From Amborella trichopoda (taxonomy: Eukaryota; Streptophyta; Magnoliopsida; Amborellales; Amborellaceae), in NCBI RefSeq assembly GCF_000471905.2, contig NW_006494789.1, positions 3,455,822-3,519,821 on the forward strand: DNA of 64,000 bases. The letters are read 5' to 3'. Below the pieces are notes generated by a model. That model ran no database searches and was not told the DNA's origin. It saw only the letters and a list, made by a program, of their open reading frames with translations. Positions 21,781-31,785 of this stretch are shown here, piece by piece (position 1 is the stretch's first letter; each line of letters starts with the position of its first letter). The translations under genes and the position numbers were made by a program.

Positions 21781-22715
21781 CCTCCCTGAAGAAATGGTTA
21801 GCGTTATGATTGTAAACGAACGTAGTGACTCTTAGGAAGAATGCATGGATAGGATCGAACAGATGGTACGAGAAATGATGAAGAAGATTGATTACATGGA
21901 AAGCATGCGGTCCCTAGTCAATATATCCCATCATGAGGCCGACTCCCTTCACTGGGATGATGTAGCTCCAAGGCAGCCTCGTCCTCCTACCTCATAGGAT
22001 AATTCCGTCCCTCACCCCGTTTCATAGGTAGATATTGATGGTATGGTAACCCATAGCTTGAAGAACAGACAAATCCAGGGTATAAAGGGTACAACGCTTT
22101 ACCAAAAGCCATAACCCTCTTACATTAATCAGGTTCTGTTTCCCTTAGACTACAAAAAAGGGAAGTTTCCCCTATTCAATGGTATGACCATCCCCGTACC
22201 AGCATATTGCGCATTTCCATGTGTCATGTCGAAAGATAGCGGCTGATGGGAGACTCCTCCTCCTTTAGTTTGTTGAAACTCTTGATGGCCCGGCCTTCAG
22301 TGGTATGCTCGGCTTCCCCCAATTAAGTACATACTTGGGAGGAAATGGAGCAACTATTCCACCAGCGCTTCTATGAGGTCGAGAGAGGTCCAAACCATCG
22401 AGCTTCTCACCTTGACTCAGGAGCTTGACGAACCCGTGGATCAATTCATAGTAGGATGGAGAGATTTGGCTGCTCACCATCCAATCCCATGCTTGAGAAG
22501 GAAGCAGTTGGGACATGTGTACAAAACATGCGACCTAAGATCGCTCTACATGTTGAGGCCTCTAATCCGACCTCCATGTTAAAGCTGATCTCTAAGTTAA
22601 TTCGCATAGAGAGTTTGTCATGCCACCATAGTGGGTCAAATCATCAATCTTCAAGTTCAGGAAACAACCGGGGCAATGGCAATTCTCGGATCAATGCCCA
22701 AGGTAACTAGCAAAA
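21781..22715 (+). pseudogene. gag: gag of family B (copy B1, broken)
   Basis: It begins near MDRIEQMVREMMKKIDYMES, a coiled N-terminal helix that also appears in the copies at 32302 and 50704. Pieces in several frames follow, matching B Gag: VLFPLDYKKGKFPLFNGM, the WYARLPP block, EVQTIELLTLTQELDEPVDQF and ASNPTSMLKLISKLIRIESL. Many stops are present. Immediately after it (about 22740) the sequence jumps to the antisense PMD ORF, so the knuckles and protease are deleted. Confidence 0.75.
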
Positions 22716-22754
22716 AGGAGAAAAGTACAAAATGACACATTAAAAAATGATCAA

Positions 22755-23407
22755 TGATCTCATTGATCTTCACTTTGGATGCTGCAGAAGAAGCTTGGTC
22801 ATGCTCAATGTGTTATTTCAGATCAAGCACTAGTTGGGCCTCTTGTTCCAAAGAGGGCGTTTCCTCCCCCAGGGTGTAGTCAAGGGCTGATATTTCTTGG
22901 GTCAAGACCCCATCTTCTGTCTCCCAAGCTTTTGCTTCCTTCTCGAGCCCATGAAACTCCTCCCTCATCCTTTCCTTCAGGGCTGTCATTCTGTTGAAGC
23001 GGGTGATCACCCCTTCATTTAGGTCAGACCTCTGAGAAGCCACATCGTCCCTCCTCTGTGTATGGGCCTCAATTGATTCATGATGATGCATGAGAGAGGC
23101 TTCTAGAGAGGCCAAGTGAGAATCCTCTAACTACCGTACTGCTACCTCCTCTTCAAGTGCCTTTATTCGTCATCCCTCCAGCTTGTTTATGGTGTCATCA
23201 AAGTATGAGAGGACCTCTGGTGCACCCCTTAGAAGGGCGATCTACCTTAATTTTTGGATCTCATCAGCAAGTTCAGTAAGAGGCAGATCCTTCAGTCTTT
23301 GAACGCCCAGGCGGAGCATGTCCATAATTATGCCGGACATCCAACCGAAACTAGGCCTAAACGTTGCTACTAGGGCCACCACGACAGAAGAAGCTTTGGG
23401 AACGAGC
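22755..23407 (-). pseudogene. C-terminal coiled coil of B antisense PMD-like protein (copy B1)
   Basis: The minus-strand sequence aligns with the C-terminal parts at 36942-37560 and 49080-49690: a MIxxMLRxRLQxLxxLPL-like block, LRxxxxG.APEVLS, then a long hydrophilic helix rich in Glu, Lys and Arg (EASLMHHHESIEAHTQRRD, LKERMREEFHGLEKEAKAWE) predicted to be a coiled coil. It ends close to the gag remnant at 22740. At its upstream side it is cut exactly at the end of a minus-strand B LTR (23408). It is truncated and carries stops. Confidence 0.7.
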
Positions 23408-24350
23408 TGGTTAGGTGCCTCGATCTCACCCTTTCAATTCAGATGATCGGGCGGCACGCGTCTCGGGTTTTAGGGGAACCCGGGACTTTGAGATCGCTCT
23501 CTCGGGAAACTCGTTCAAGAACAAGGGCAGTTATTACCAATTGATGAGAGAAGAATTTAAGGTGGGTTCGAGACTTACTCGAGCTGGCTCATGTGGGTGA
23601 CCTCTTAGATCACAAAGAAAGCCCCCTCAGTAGTAAACTTAGTTCAGAATCGCCTCCCTTGGCTTGTATTCTTCTATTTTATGTAATCACATACATATGA
23701 CAAATGTTATAAGACAGGTGGGTCAACAGACCTCACCTTGCCTTTGAGTGAACATACACCAGCGTGCACGTTCAAAACGAAGAAGAGAATAATGAGAGAA
23801 GAAAGTTGGGGAGAGAAGAATTTGACCAAGTGGGGAGATCAACACAATGACTAAATTGGTAGGTAATTGGTCTGACGTGGCAGTAAAACGGGCTCAGTAA
23901 CTCAGATCGACTCCAAAGGATGTACCAATATTGACTAGTTAGACATGGTGGTTAGTCTGTCGTGGCGATAAAGCAGGCGTAGTAACTCTGACTGGCACAA
24001 TATCATTATGGCTAGACGACAGGGCTACCACGGAAGGTTAATCTTGACCCCTCTGAATCAAATAAAAGAATAACAGAAAGAATGGAGATCATAGAGAAAG
24101 AATAAGAAGTGAGATAAGAGAAGAAACAGAGAATAGAAAGGAGAGGAAGAGAAAGAAAGGAGGGAAGAGTGTGAGAGGAGAGAGGAGGAAGGAGCAAAGA
24201 CACAGACGACAACAAGAGGAGGAGCAAAAAAACTTAATCAGCGATGAATCCCCGCCAGCTATGACAAGTAGAGAGAAGAAGGAAAAGGCACAAGCAGCAA
24301 TGTGCTTTCCGCCAGTGTGACAAAAGTGAGAGAAAGAAAAGAAGACAGAT
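23408..24350 (-). mobile_element. 3' part of a family B LTR, minus strand (copy B2)
   Basis: The reverse complement ends GAGATCGAGGCACCTAACCA, the B LTR end. The part inside matches the other LTR ends: CCCGAGAGAGCGATCTCAAA, GGCGATTCTGAACTAAG-like, GTTGACCCACCTGTCTTATAA, GTTACTGAGCCCG, then GA-rich DNA on the plus strand. Homology is lost at about 24350, where it joins the promoter region of the same family (24351). The missing piece includes the LTR 5' half and its promoter. It forms a precise boundary with the PMD remnant at 23407. Confidence 0.8.
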
Positions 24351-24624
24351 GACGCTTGACCTTCACCAGATGTGAGGCAGACCCAATGGGGGTTGCAGCA
24401 GTAAAAATGACCCCTAACTCTGTGAGGGATAATAAGCTACAACACGAGTATGAATCTCCAATTGGAGTCAAGAAGTCATGGCCTGAGATTGAACAACTTA
24501 GGAACCACTTTGCTTGGGATAATAGGTCACAGTCAAGGTGCAACTTCACTGGGGATAATAGTAATAGGACACACAAGGCTTCGACCTGGAGTAGGTGACA
24601 ATAGAATGTTTAAAACACAGCTGG

Positions 24625-24965
24625 CGGTAAGCGCAATAGCCATTATTTCTTGAACACTCAGTTGACGTTGGGTTTGTTAAAAACACAGCTGGTGCCGAGA
24701 ACAACCAACATTATTTCTTGAACACAACCGACGCTGAGGACAACCCATGTTATCTATTGAGCACAGCTTGCGTTGAGTCATTGAGAATGTAGGCGGCACT
24801 GGGGTTACTACAGACATAGCCGACGTTGGGGTTACTGAGGACACAGCCGGCGCTGGGGTTACTGAGGACGCAGCTGACACTGGGTTACTAACGACACAGC
24901 CGGTGCTGGGGTTACTGCAGACTCAGCTGACACTGGGTAGTTCCAACAACATGGACGGTGCTGGG
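24625..24965 (+). repeat. Minisatellite, about 27-bp unit, about eight copies (P2)
   Basis: Units of GAGGACACAGCCGGCGCTGG followed by GGTTACT recur, with variants ACGTTGGGG and ACACTGGG. Earlier units in the array are longer and contain TTATTTCTTGAACAC. CAGC-CGGC-GCTG is a short dyad in each unit. The homologous array in P3 is at 45570-45860. Confidence 0.75.
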
Positions 24966-25156
24966 TGTATATTAGTATTCATGCCTTGACCCGAGCCTGA
25001 CCTGGTCCTGGCCTCTGTTGGAATGGAATTTTACAAGCGGCAATGAGACTTGCCTTGTAACCTGGGTCAAATCTTGACCCGACCCATCGTCGTTTGGCCT
25101 TCTAGGACACAGCCGGGATTCCCAATTTACGAGGGGCATTTGAGGGAAGAATCGGC

Positions 25157-25166
25157 TATAAAAAGG
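25157..25166 (+). promoter_or_regulatory. TATA box of P2
   Basis: TATAAAAAGG follows GAATCGGC and precedes GGTAAGACTCCATTTCACC. The homologous position in P3 is TATATAAAG at 46042 followed by GGGGTAACCCACATTTTCAC. Conservation between copies supports a real plus-strand promoter, antisense to the B element's gag. Confidence 0.65.
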
Positions 25167-25900
25167 GGTAAGACTCCATTTCACCGCTTCTCACCAAAGG
25201 TAAAAACTTTTAAGTAAAAATTTTAAATAGCAAGAGGGAGGTTTTTTCGGCGAGGGCTTCATTGAGCACACAGGACAGCAAAGTTGACCAGAGTTCGCTA
25301 GCACGCAGGGAGGAGGTTCCAGCTGCGAGAAGAGGGCATCAGCAAGGAGCATGAGGCCTTTTGCAAGGGAAGGGTACTTTATCGGCAAAGGGGTTTTTTG
25401 GGGTCTGCCAAATTTTCAACAGTGAACTTTCAGGAATTCCAGGGAAGAGGAAAAGGGCGGGAGGCAGTAGCAGAGTGTTGCCTAAGCCTTTTTGCTGCTT
25501 CTTGGTGGTTTTTTTGCAGGCGAAGGTGATTTCCTGGCAACTTGGGGGAGGTTGCAGAGGTTTTTTTAGCAACAGAAGGGGATTTTCGGCAAGAACCGAA
25601 GGGTCAAGGAAACGAACCATCGCTGGAAGTGGACGGTTTCCCTTGGAAATCGTGCAACCGTCGGGGAGGTGAAGGGACTTTGGTAAAAAAACAAGGGGTC
25701 ATGAAAATCGAGGAGACACATGGAAAATGAAAAGCGACCGGTAGGTGAATAGTCATGGTTGTGGGAGGCCTTAAAACACGGTCGGCGTTGACTCGGGATA
25801 TGTAGTCGGTGTCGGGCTTAAGGAAGATAGTCGACGCTAGCATTTAAGATACACGGCCGGTAATAGGCACTAAAAATGTGGGAACTGTTGCGCATGACGT

Positions 25901-26110
25901 TGAGCCATGTGCGATGATGTTTACACATGATGCTGACTTGGGTAGGCAAAGGGTGGCGACGAGTGGTCAAGCCACGATGCCCATTGGAAGCCAAGTCTTC
26001 CAGCACAACAGTGAAGTCCATGTCGTTTTGTGGAAGAGCATCCACCGTGGACAGGTTATGCTCTCCATCATAGGCCAGTTCCTTGCTAAGGAAGTCTTCT
26101 TTGTATGTTT
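25901..26110. other. Junction region, nothing recognised
   Basis: About 200 bp between the end of P2 homology and the family C repeats. It contains GATGTTTACACATGATGCTGAC and CAAGTCTTCCAGCAC-type sequence with no match to other parts of the window. Confidence 0.3.
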
Positions 26111-26430
26111 GATATACTCGTCATATGAATTGAAGCTGACTCGAAATGGTTGCTTCTTCTTTTGGCCTGTAATCATCCTCTTTGAAGACACTTGTCAGAT
26201 GAATTGAAGCTGACTCTCTAAGTGGTTTTGCTTCTTCTTCATTATGAGGGTGTTTCTTTGGTGGGTTTGCTTCTTTTTCATGAGGATAGAAATTCTTTGG
26301 TGGGTTTGCTTCTTCTTCATGAGGAGAGCAATTCTTGTGGGCCTGTAACCGTCCTCTTATCCTCAGATGTAAGAGCAACACTGTAGATTTTAGTTTGTAA
26401 CCGTCCTCTTATCCTTAGATGCAAGAGAGT
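26110..26430 (-). repeat. Short tandem repeats downstream of family C integrase
   Basis: On the minus strand, CATGAAGAAGAAGCAAACCC followed by ACCAAAGAA recurs three to four times. GAGTCAGCTTCAATTCATMTGAC and GGATAAGAGGACGGTTACA each occur twice. The block lies just 3' of the family C pol remnant, where the 3' untranslated part of an LTR element is expected. Confidence 0.65.
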
Positions 26431-26498
26431 TGTAACCTCCCTAATAATGGGCTTTTTGGCTTGTAACTTGTAACTCAGTTTTACTACAATAAAAAGAG

Positions 26499-27315
26499 TT
26501 AGACTTTGTTTGGACTATCTCGCTTGCTTTGCGTTGAGTCTCTTTTCTTGAATATGAATAACAAATAGTATTTGTTAAGGGGCATTGCCTCCTCTCCATC
26601 AGTATGTGCCAGTATGTAAGCTCCATTTGACGAGACCTTTTTGTCTATAAAGGGACCCTCCCACTTGGGTTCAAACTTCCCTTTATGACATCCATGCATA
26701 ACAATCGGCCTTTTGATGGCTAGAACCAGATCACCATGGGCGAATGAGCGGGCATTGATAGACTTGTCAAAAGCTCTCTTCATTCTCCCTTGGTTAAGTT
26801 TGAGGTTCTGCTGAGCCTCTAGCCTATTTTCATTGAGCGCATCCAATTCTTGATTCTGAAGTTTGAATCTCTCATTTTCGGTTAGTCCTTGATGTATAGC
26901 GATACATAATGTAGGAATCTAAATTTCAAGAGGTAAAACTGCTTCACCCCCATAAACTAGAGAATAAGGAGTGGAATCAGTAGCATTTTGTGTAGTAGTA
27001 CGATGAGCCCATAATGCTTTTGGAAGCTTCTTGTGCCAATTCTTCTTTGTTTTTGATACTGACTTCCTTAAAACATTGCACAGAGTTTTGTTAAAGGCCT
27101 CAACCAAGCCATTCACTCGAGGGTGGTACATAGTAGAGTATTTCCACTCAAAACCAAACTGATTAACCAAGCGATTAATATGATGACTTTGAAATTGAGG
27201 GCCATTGTCCGAGATAATCCGGTTAGGCGCCCCAAACCGATATATAATGTGATGTCGAATGAAGTTGCCCATTATTGTCCGAAGAACTTGCTTAAGGGGG
27301 GCCACTTCAACCCAC
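26499..27315 (-). pseudogene. Integrase core and C-domain of family C (interrupted)
   Basis: Minus-strand reading gives WVEVAPLKQVLRTIMGNFI, IISDNGPQFQSHHIN (second catalytic Asp) and YHPRVNGLVEAFNKTL (catalytic Glu), then [21 protein letters not shown] and AVLPLEI. A single stop follows near 26922. The frame resumes as ENERFKLQNQELDALNENR, RSFAHGDLVLAIKRPI and FEPKWEGPFI. This is the usual Tat-type integrase, but a lineage different from the integrase at 18953. The N-terminal side ends at 27315, where the B LTR begins within the codons for KWVEV. The rest of pol is not seen. Its frame is better preserved than that of family A. Confidence 0.85.
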
Positions 27316-28572
27316 TATTTCAACCCATTTTTCAACACCTTAGTCCTTGATGTGAAATAAAGAAGGAAGCAGGTCAATAAAGCCTACATAATAAGTGAAA
27401 GTTTGATAGTCTTAGAATGGCTCTAGTATTGATCAAGATCTTCATCAACACTTCAAAATACCATCTGCCAAGTTTCATCGTGATCAGACATGTTTAAGGT
27501 AGTGAACACAAAGAAACAATTTCGGCAAAACTGGCCTCTAGCACCCTAAAATGGACCCCTATAACTAGAGCTGTATTTTTGGTGCGTGAAACAACTATGG
27601 GACCACCACCATTGGATCCAGCACAGTCGAAACCACAACAACATTAAAGGTAGCTATTCCCGTGTGGCTATCCTGCACCAAAACACCATTAAAGGTGGCT
27701 ATTTTTACAGTCACAAGTAGTCACTTTTGGGGCCTATATCTCACTCTCTTTATGTCGGATCGTTCCCAAATTTAGTGAGCGTGTTCGTCTCATGAAGACG
27801 AGCGATTCGATATGTGGTATGCCTCATAACGATGCCCAAGTAGGGAGAAAAACTAAAAAGAAGTTGCTGATCCGTGAAGAAAGTTACAGAAAATTCAACA
27901 GTAGCACACCTCGCTCAAGCGGCCAAATCATGACACTCGCATACCCGATCAACATAAAAAAAAATTGCATTATGTGCGTAAGGTCCGAGGCTATCTCTGA
28001 TCCGAATCCAGCTTTCGATGAACGGTTGGATTTCACACACAAAGGCATCGAAGCTACTGTAAATTCCAGTCGCCAGATTTTAAGATTTCGGCCAAAAACT
28101 GAAGACGACAAAGTCTTCATCCGGACACCCAATCAAGCTACGTTTATTGCATTGTGATTGTGACGACATGCTCAGTGTGAGTCAGTGAAGAAAATAAAGA
28201 AAAACATCGAGGAACGAGCACACAATCGATCAAAAGTTTTCAAGTTTCATCCAAAATTTAAGTCTCATGATCATGGCTCAAAAACATGATTCGTAGCTCG
28301 AAGTTGGTATCAAAACAATCGCCATGCTGAGCCCTATAAGAAAAAAATAATCTTTCGATCAAACGGACATCAGAACAACCCTGAGTCAGTCATGAAAGAT
28401 CACGTAAGTTCTCGGGCAGTAGTAGGGACTGTTATGGAATTCCACACATTGTTAGGTAGGGGCAAAGCAATCCTTTTGCCCCATTTTTAGAATTTTGTTT
28501 AATTCAATTAAATTGTAATTATCTTCCATTTTAGGTAGTTTTTAGGCGTACACGCATGTTTTAGCCCAATTC

Positions 28573-28580
28573 TATATAAA
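28573..28580 (+). promoter_or_regulatory. TATA box of B3 LTR
   Basis: TATATAAA in CCCAATTCTATATAAACATGC. The same sequence occurs at 61719 and, as TATAAATA, at 52998. It lies about 1.26 kb into the LTR and is followed about 50 bp later by an AATAAA motif. Confidence 0.75.
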
Positions 28581-28630
28581 CATGCAAGGCTTCATTGTAA
28601 AACACCCTCTAGGTTCGTTCTTCAATATTG

Positions 28631-28636
28631 AATAAA
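28631..28636 (+). terminator. Polyadenylation signal of B3 LTR
   Basis: AATAAA occurs 58 bp after the TATA box. Equivalent AATAAA motifs follow the TATA boxes at 52998 and 61719, consistent with the R region of the LTR. Confidence 0.5.
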
Positions 28637-29267
28637 GACTTCTATTTTTGCTTAAGTTCATGGGTACATCTTGGAGAGAGAGAGAGAGGAGAGAGAAAAA
28701 AGGGTTGGTACCCCTTAAGAAGGTAACTTTCTCTCTCCTCCCCTCTTTCTCTCTCTTCTTCTCAGCTCTATCTCTCTTTCTCTCTCCTCTACTCTTCTCT
28801 ATCTCTATCTTCTTCTCATCTCTATCCCTCTCTGTCTCTCTCTTCTTCCCATCTCTATCTCTCTTTCTCTCTATTCGTCTCATCTCTATCTCTCTTTCTC
28901 TCTCTTTTGCTCGTCTCTATCTTTCTCTTCTTCTCATCTCTTCTCTCTTTCTCTCTCTTCTGCTCATCTTGATCTCTCTCTTCTTCTTATTTCTATCTCT
29001 CATTCTCCCTCTTCTCCTTGTCTCTATCTCTCTCTTCTTCTCATCCCTATCCCTCTGTCTCTCTCTTCTTCCCATCTCTATCTCTCTTTCTCTGTCTTCT
29101 TCTCATCTCTATCTCTCTTTCTCTCTCTTCTGCTCGTCTATATCTCTCTCTTCTTCCCATCTCTATCTCTCTTTCTTTCTCTGCTTCTCATCTCTATCTC
29201 TCTTTCTCTCTCTTTTGCTAGCATCTTCTCTCTCTTCTTCTTATCTATATCTCTCTCTTCTCTGTTT

Positions 29268-29960
29268 AATACAGTCGGTGAAGCCTAGTGCAGACTGCAT
29301 CTTTTCTCTCTTCGTCTAACACAGTCGGCGAAGCCTAGCGCCGACTGCATCTTCTCTTCCTTCTCTATCTGACACAGTTGGCGAAGCCTAACACCGACTG
29401 CATCTTCTCTCTCTTCTTTGTCTAATACAGTCGGTGAAGCCGAGCGCCGATTGCATCTTTTCTCTCTTCGTCTAACACAGTCGGTGAAGCCCAGCGCCGA
29501 CAACATCTTCTCTCTATTCTCTATCTAATACAGTCGGCTTAGCCTAGCGTTGACTGCATCTTTTCTCTCTTCGTCTAACACAATCGGTGAAGCCTAGCAC
29601 CGATTGCATCTTCTCTCTCTTCTCTGTCTAATACAGTCAACAAGGCCCAGCATTGACTGCATTTATTCTCTCTTCGTCTAATACAGTTGGTGAAGCCTAG
29701 TGTCTATTGTGTCTTCTCTCTCCTCTTTTCTTAAACACAGCCAACGAAGCCTAGTGCCGACTGTATCAGTCTCTCTCTTCCAACCCAGCCGGCGATGCCC
29801 AGCGCCGACTGTGTCTTGTCTGTCCTCTTTTCTTAAACACAATGATGAAGCTTAGCACCGACTGTGTCTATCTGTCTCTTCTCCTTTTAACCCAGCCGGC
29901 GATGCCTAGCGTCTATCCCTTTCCTTCTCTTCCTCTTCAAACTCAGTACACGATGCCTAA
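29268..29960 (+). repeat. LTR minisatellite of hairpin units, about 60-bp period, about 11 copies
   Basis: Each unit has a dyad embedded in CT-rich spacer. The clearest are 29322-29347 (CAGTCGGCG, 8-nt loop AAGCCTAG, CGCCGACTG), 29581-29606 (CAATCGGTG, same loop, CACCGATTG) and 29634-29659 (CAGTCAA, TTGACTG). Equivalent arrays are in the LTRs at 62215-62670 and 41690-41990 (minus), and a related but different array lies at 53300-54060. Confidence 0.8.
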
Positions 29961-30744
29961 TGCCGACTGTGTCTCTCAAAATCTTCTCATTCATTCTCTC
30001 GTCTCTCACACTCTTCTTCTTCTTTCTTTCTCTTCCTCTCTTTCCCTTCTCTTATCTTTCTTATTCTCTTATTTCTTACTCTCAAGAAGGGTTGAGATTA
30101 GCCTCTTATGATAGTTCTATCGTCTAGCTGTAATGTTGTTGTGCCAAAATTACTGTGCCTGCTTTATTGCCACGACAGACTAACCATCGTGCCTAGTTAG
30201 TCAGTATCGGTGTTAAGGTCTAGTAGTAATCCTGTGAGCCGATCTGAGTTACCGAGCCCGTTTACTACCACGTCAGGCCAACTATTCACCAGCTTAGTTA
30301 CTGTGCTGATCTCCCCGCCTGGTCAAATTCTTCTCTCCCCCATCATTCTTCTCTTATTCTTATCTTCTTCTTTTGAATGCGCATGCTTTTGTACGTTCAC
30401 CAAAGAGGAAAAGGGTGATGTCCGTCAACCCACCTATCTTATAATATTTTTCATATGTGTGTGATTGTGAAAAACAGGAGAATACAAGCCAAGGGAGGTG
30501 ATTCCGAACCAGTTTTTATTGGGGGGCTTTCTTCGTGATCTAAGAGGGTGCCCAGAGAGCCAGCCCGAGTAAGTCCCAAACCCACCTTAAATTCCTCTCT
30601 CACCGGTTGGTAATACCTGCCCTCGTTCTCGAATGAGGTTCCCGAGAGAGTGATCTCAAAAGTCCTGGGTCTCTCCTGAATCCTGAGACGCGTGCCGCCC
30701 GATCCTTAAATATATGAAAGGTGAGATCGAGGCACCTAACCCGC

Positions 30745-30764
30745 TTGCCGACTCCATTAGGGAC
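30745..30764 (+). other. Primer-site-like motif of B3
   Basis: TTGCCGACTCCATTAGGGAC follows the LTR end by two bases. At 63501 the corresponding sequence is TTGGTTACTCCACTGGGAAC. Motifs of the type TGGCGACTCCACTGGGGA are common at this place in plant Tat/Ogre elements. The tRNA is not assigned. Confidence 0.65.
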
Positions 30765-31785
30765 TTACTACCCCTTCGTCGGATCGTTCTTGTTGGACTA
30801 GTTTCTTCTTTTATTATCTGCTTTCATTATCTCTTCACATTGCATGGCATGCAGGTTCTGTAACCCATTCATCTGAATCGAGGATTTTCTTATCCCTGCA
30901 TCCGTGAGTGTCCCTAGGGAACAAGTTCCTCCAACTTGTTCTCAACCATCCTTTTGAGCACAAACCTCTTGTTTAGCTCCCTAGACCGTTGTGAGGTGAG
31001 ACTTAAAGGTCCCTCACTCCCCATCTTCTCCCGTTGCTGGAACCTCCACCAAGGCACCCTGCATCGGCAACACTTTTATTTCCCTACATAGCATGCACCC
31101 AGCCACCGACAAGTCACTTGCAAGTCGTATTCCTGAGGTACGTCGGAAGGCTACCTAGTCCCTTTATACAAAAGGCAAGCACGTTGCTATTGCTTCTGTG
31201 GGTTGGCACAAGGCTACCCCCCACATTCCTGCCCCACCAGTCTCTATCCTCAGAGGCTCAACACATCATAGCAGAAGCCCTACGGTTTCCACCCCTCACA
31301 CACACCACAAGGCTCGTGGGTCACCCACTCGAGCCACACCTCGGGGCAACCCTTGTGCTACCACGAGTCAGCACCTAGGAACAGACCTTCTAAGGCCAGG
31401 TCCTGCGGACGCTGATCACATGCATCTCACTGCTTGAGGCAACGCCATCATTGCGTCAACCCAAGTACACAGGACACGACTTCCTCATCTTCCTACTCAG
31501 AACATACAAGGGCACCCTGGAAGGGGCAAGCCTCCACCTGTTCCCTTACAGACACTTGCTCGTAGTTCTCGGCCTCTTAAGGCCAAACCACTAGCTCGAG
31601 CCTAGGCTGATCCCCAGGTCACTTGTGATCCTTCTTCAAGGGATGCACATGCGTCTCCATCACATATGTCCCCTTGCCCTCGACTCAGGCCTCCTCATGA
31701 GTCAACCTAGCTCCTGCATGCTTCTCCTTCTTCAAACAACAACCTTCAGCCTTCGCACTCAAAGGTTTTCCTTAAGAGTACCATC
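30765..31785 (+). mobile_element. Family B leader, non-coding (B3)
   Basis: A Pro/His/Ser-coding-like but broken stretch that matches 63521-64000 and 20576-21200. The words AAGGCTACC and CATTCCTGC recur. No ORF can be followed through all copies, so it is treated as leader. Confidence 0.6.

Larger units (their letters stand above)
24351..25900 (+). mobile_element. Family B antisense-gene promoter region (copy P2)
   Basis: Starting with GTGAGGCAGACCCAATGGGGGTTG, it aligns with 45340-46450: AAAAATGACCCCTAACTC, GAGCTACAACACGAGTATGA-like, GGTGCAACTTCACTGGGG, the 27-bp array, GGAATGGATTTTACAAG-like and GGGCATTTGAGGGAAGAATC, then the TATA box at 25157. Downstream it retains AACTTGGGGGAGGTTGCAGAGG (25538-25560; compare 46386). 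The PMD coding region that should follow is not recognised; by about 25760 the similarity fades into further CGGCGTTG/CGGTGTCGG words. Confidence 0.7.
27316..30742 (+). mobile_element. Family B 5' LTR, copy B3 (about 3.43 kb)
   Basis: It starts TATTTCAACCCATTTTTCAAC (TG changed to TA) and ends CCTAACCC (CA changed to CC) directly before the primer-site-like motif. From the start it matches the other B LTRs through to the TATA box at 28573 and AATAAA at 28631. It then holds a CT-rich tract (28725-29265), a hairpin minisatellite (29268-29960), and a conserved 3' segment (GTCAACCCACCTATCTTATAA, TCGAACGAGGTTCC-like, GAGATCGAGGCACC). It is inserted in the integrase of family C. The 121-codon ORF at 27792 lies in conserved non-coding LTR and is not taken as a gene. 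Confidence 0.88.

Noticed and set aside
25500-25520. Possible 3' splice site (T-rich then GCAG) after the P2 TATA box
   Set aside because: The equivalent place in P3 lacks the same AG context, and no donor site could be paired with it.
27792-28157. 121-codon ORF in the B3 LTR
   Set aside because: The region is conserved LTR, but the frame is not open in the copies at 52270 and 60870, so it is not coding.
28648-29319. 223-codon ORF in the B3 LTR
   Set aside because: CT-repeat artefact at the same LTR position as the one at 53654.
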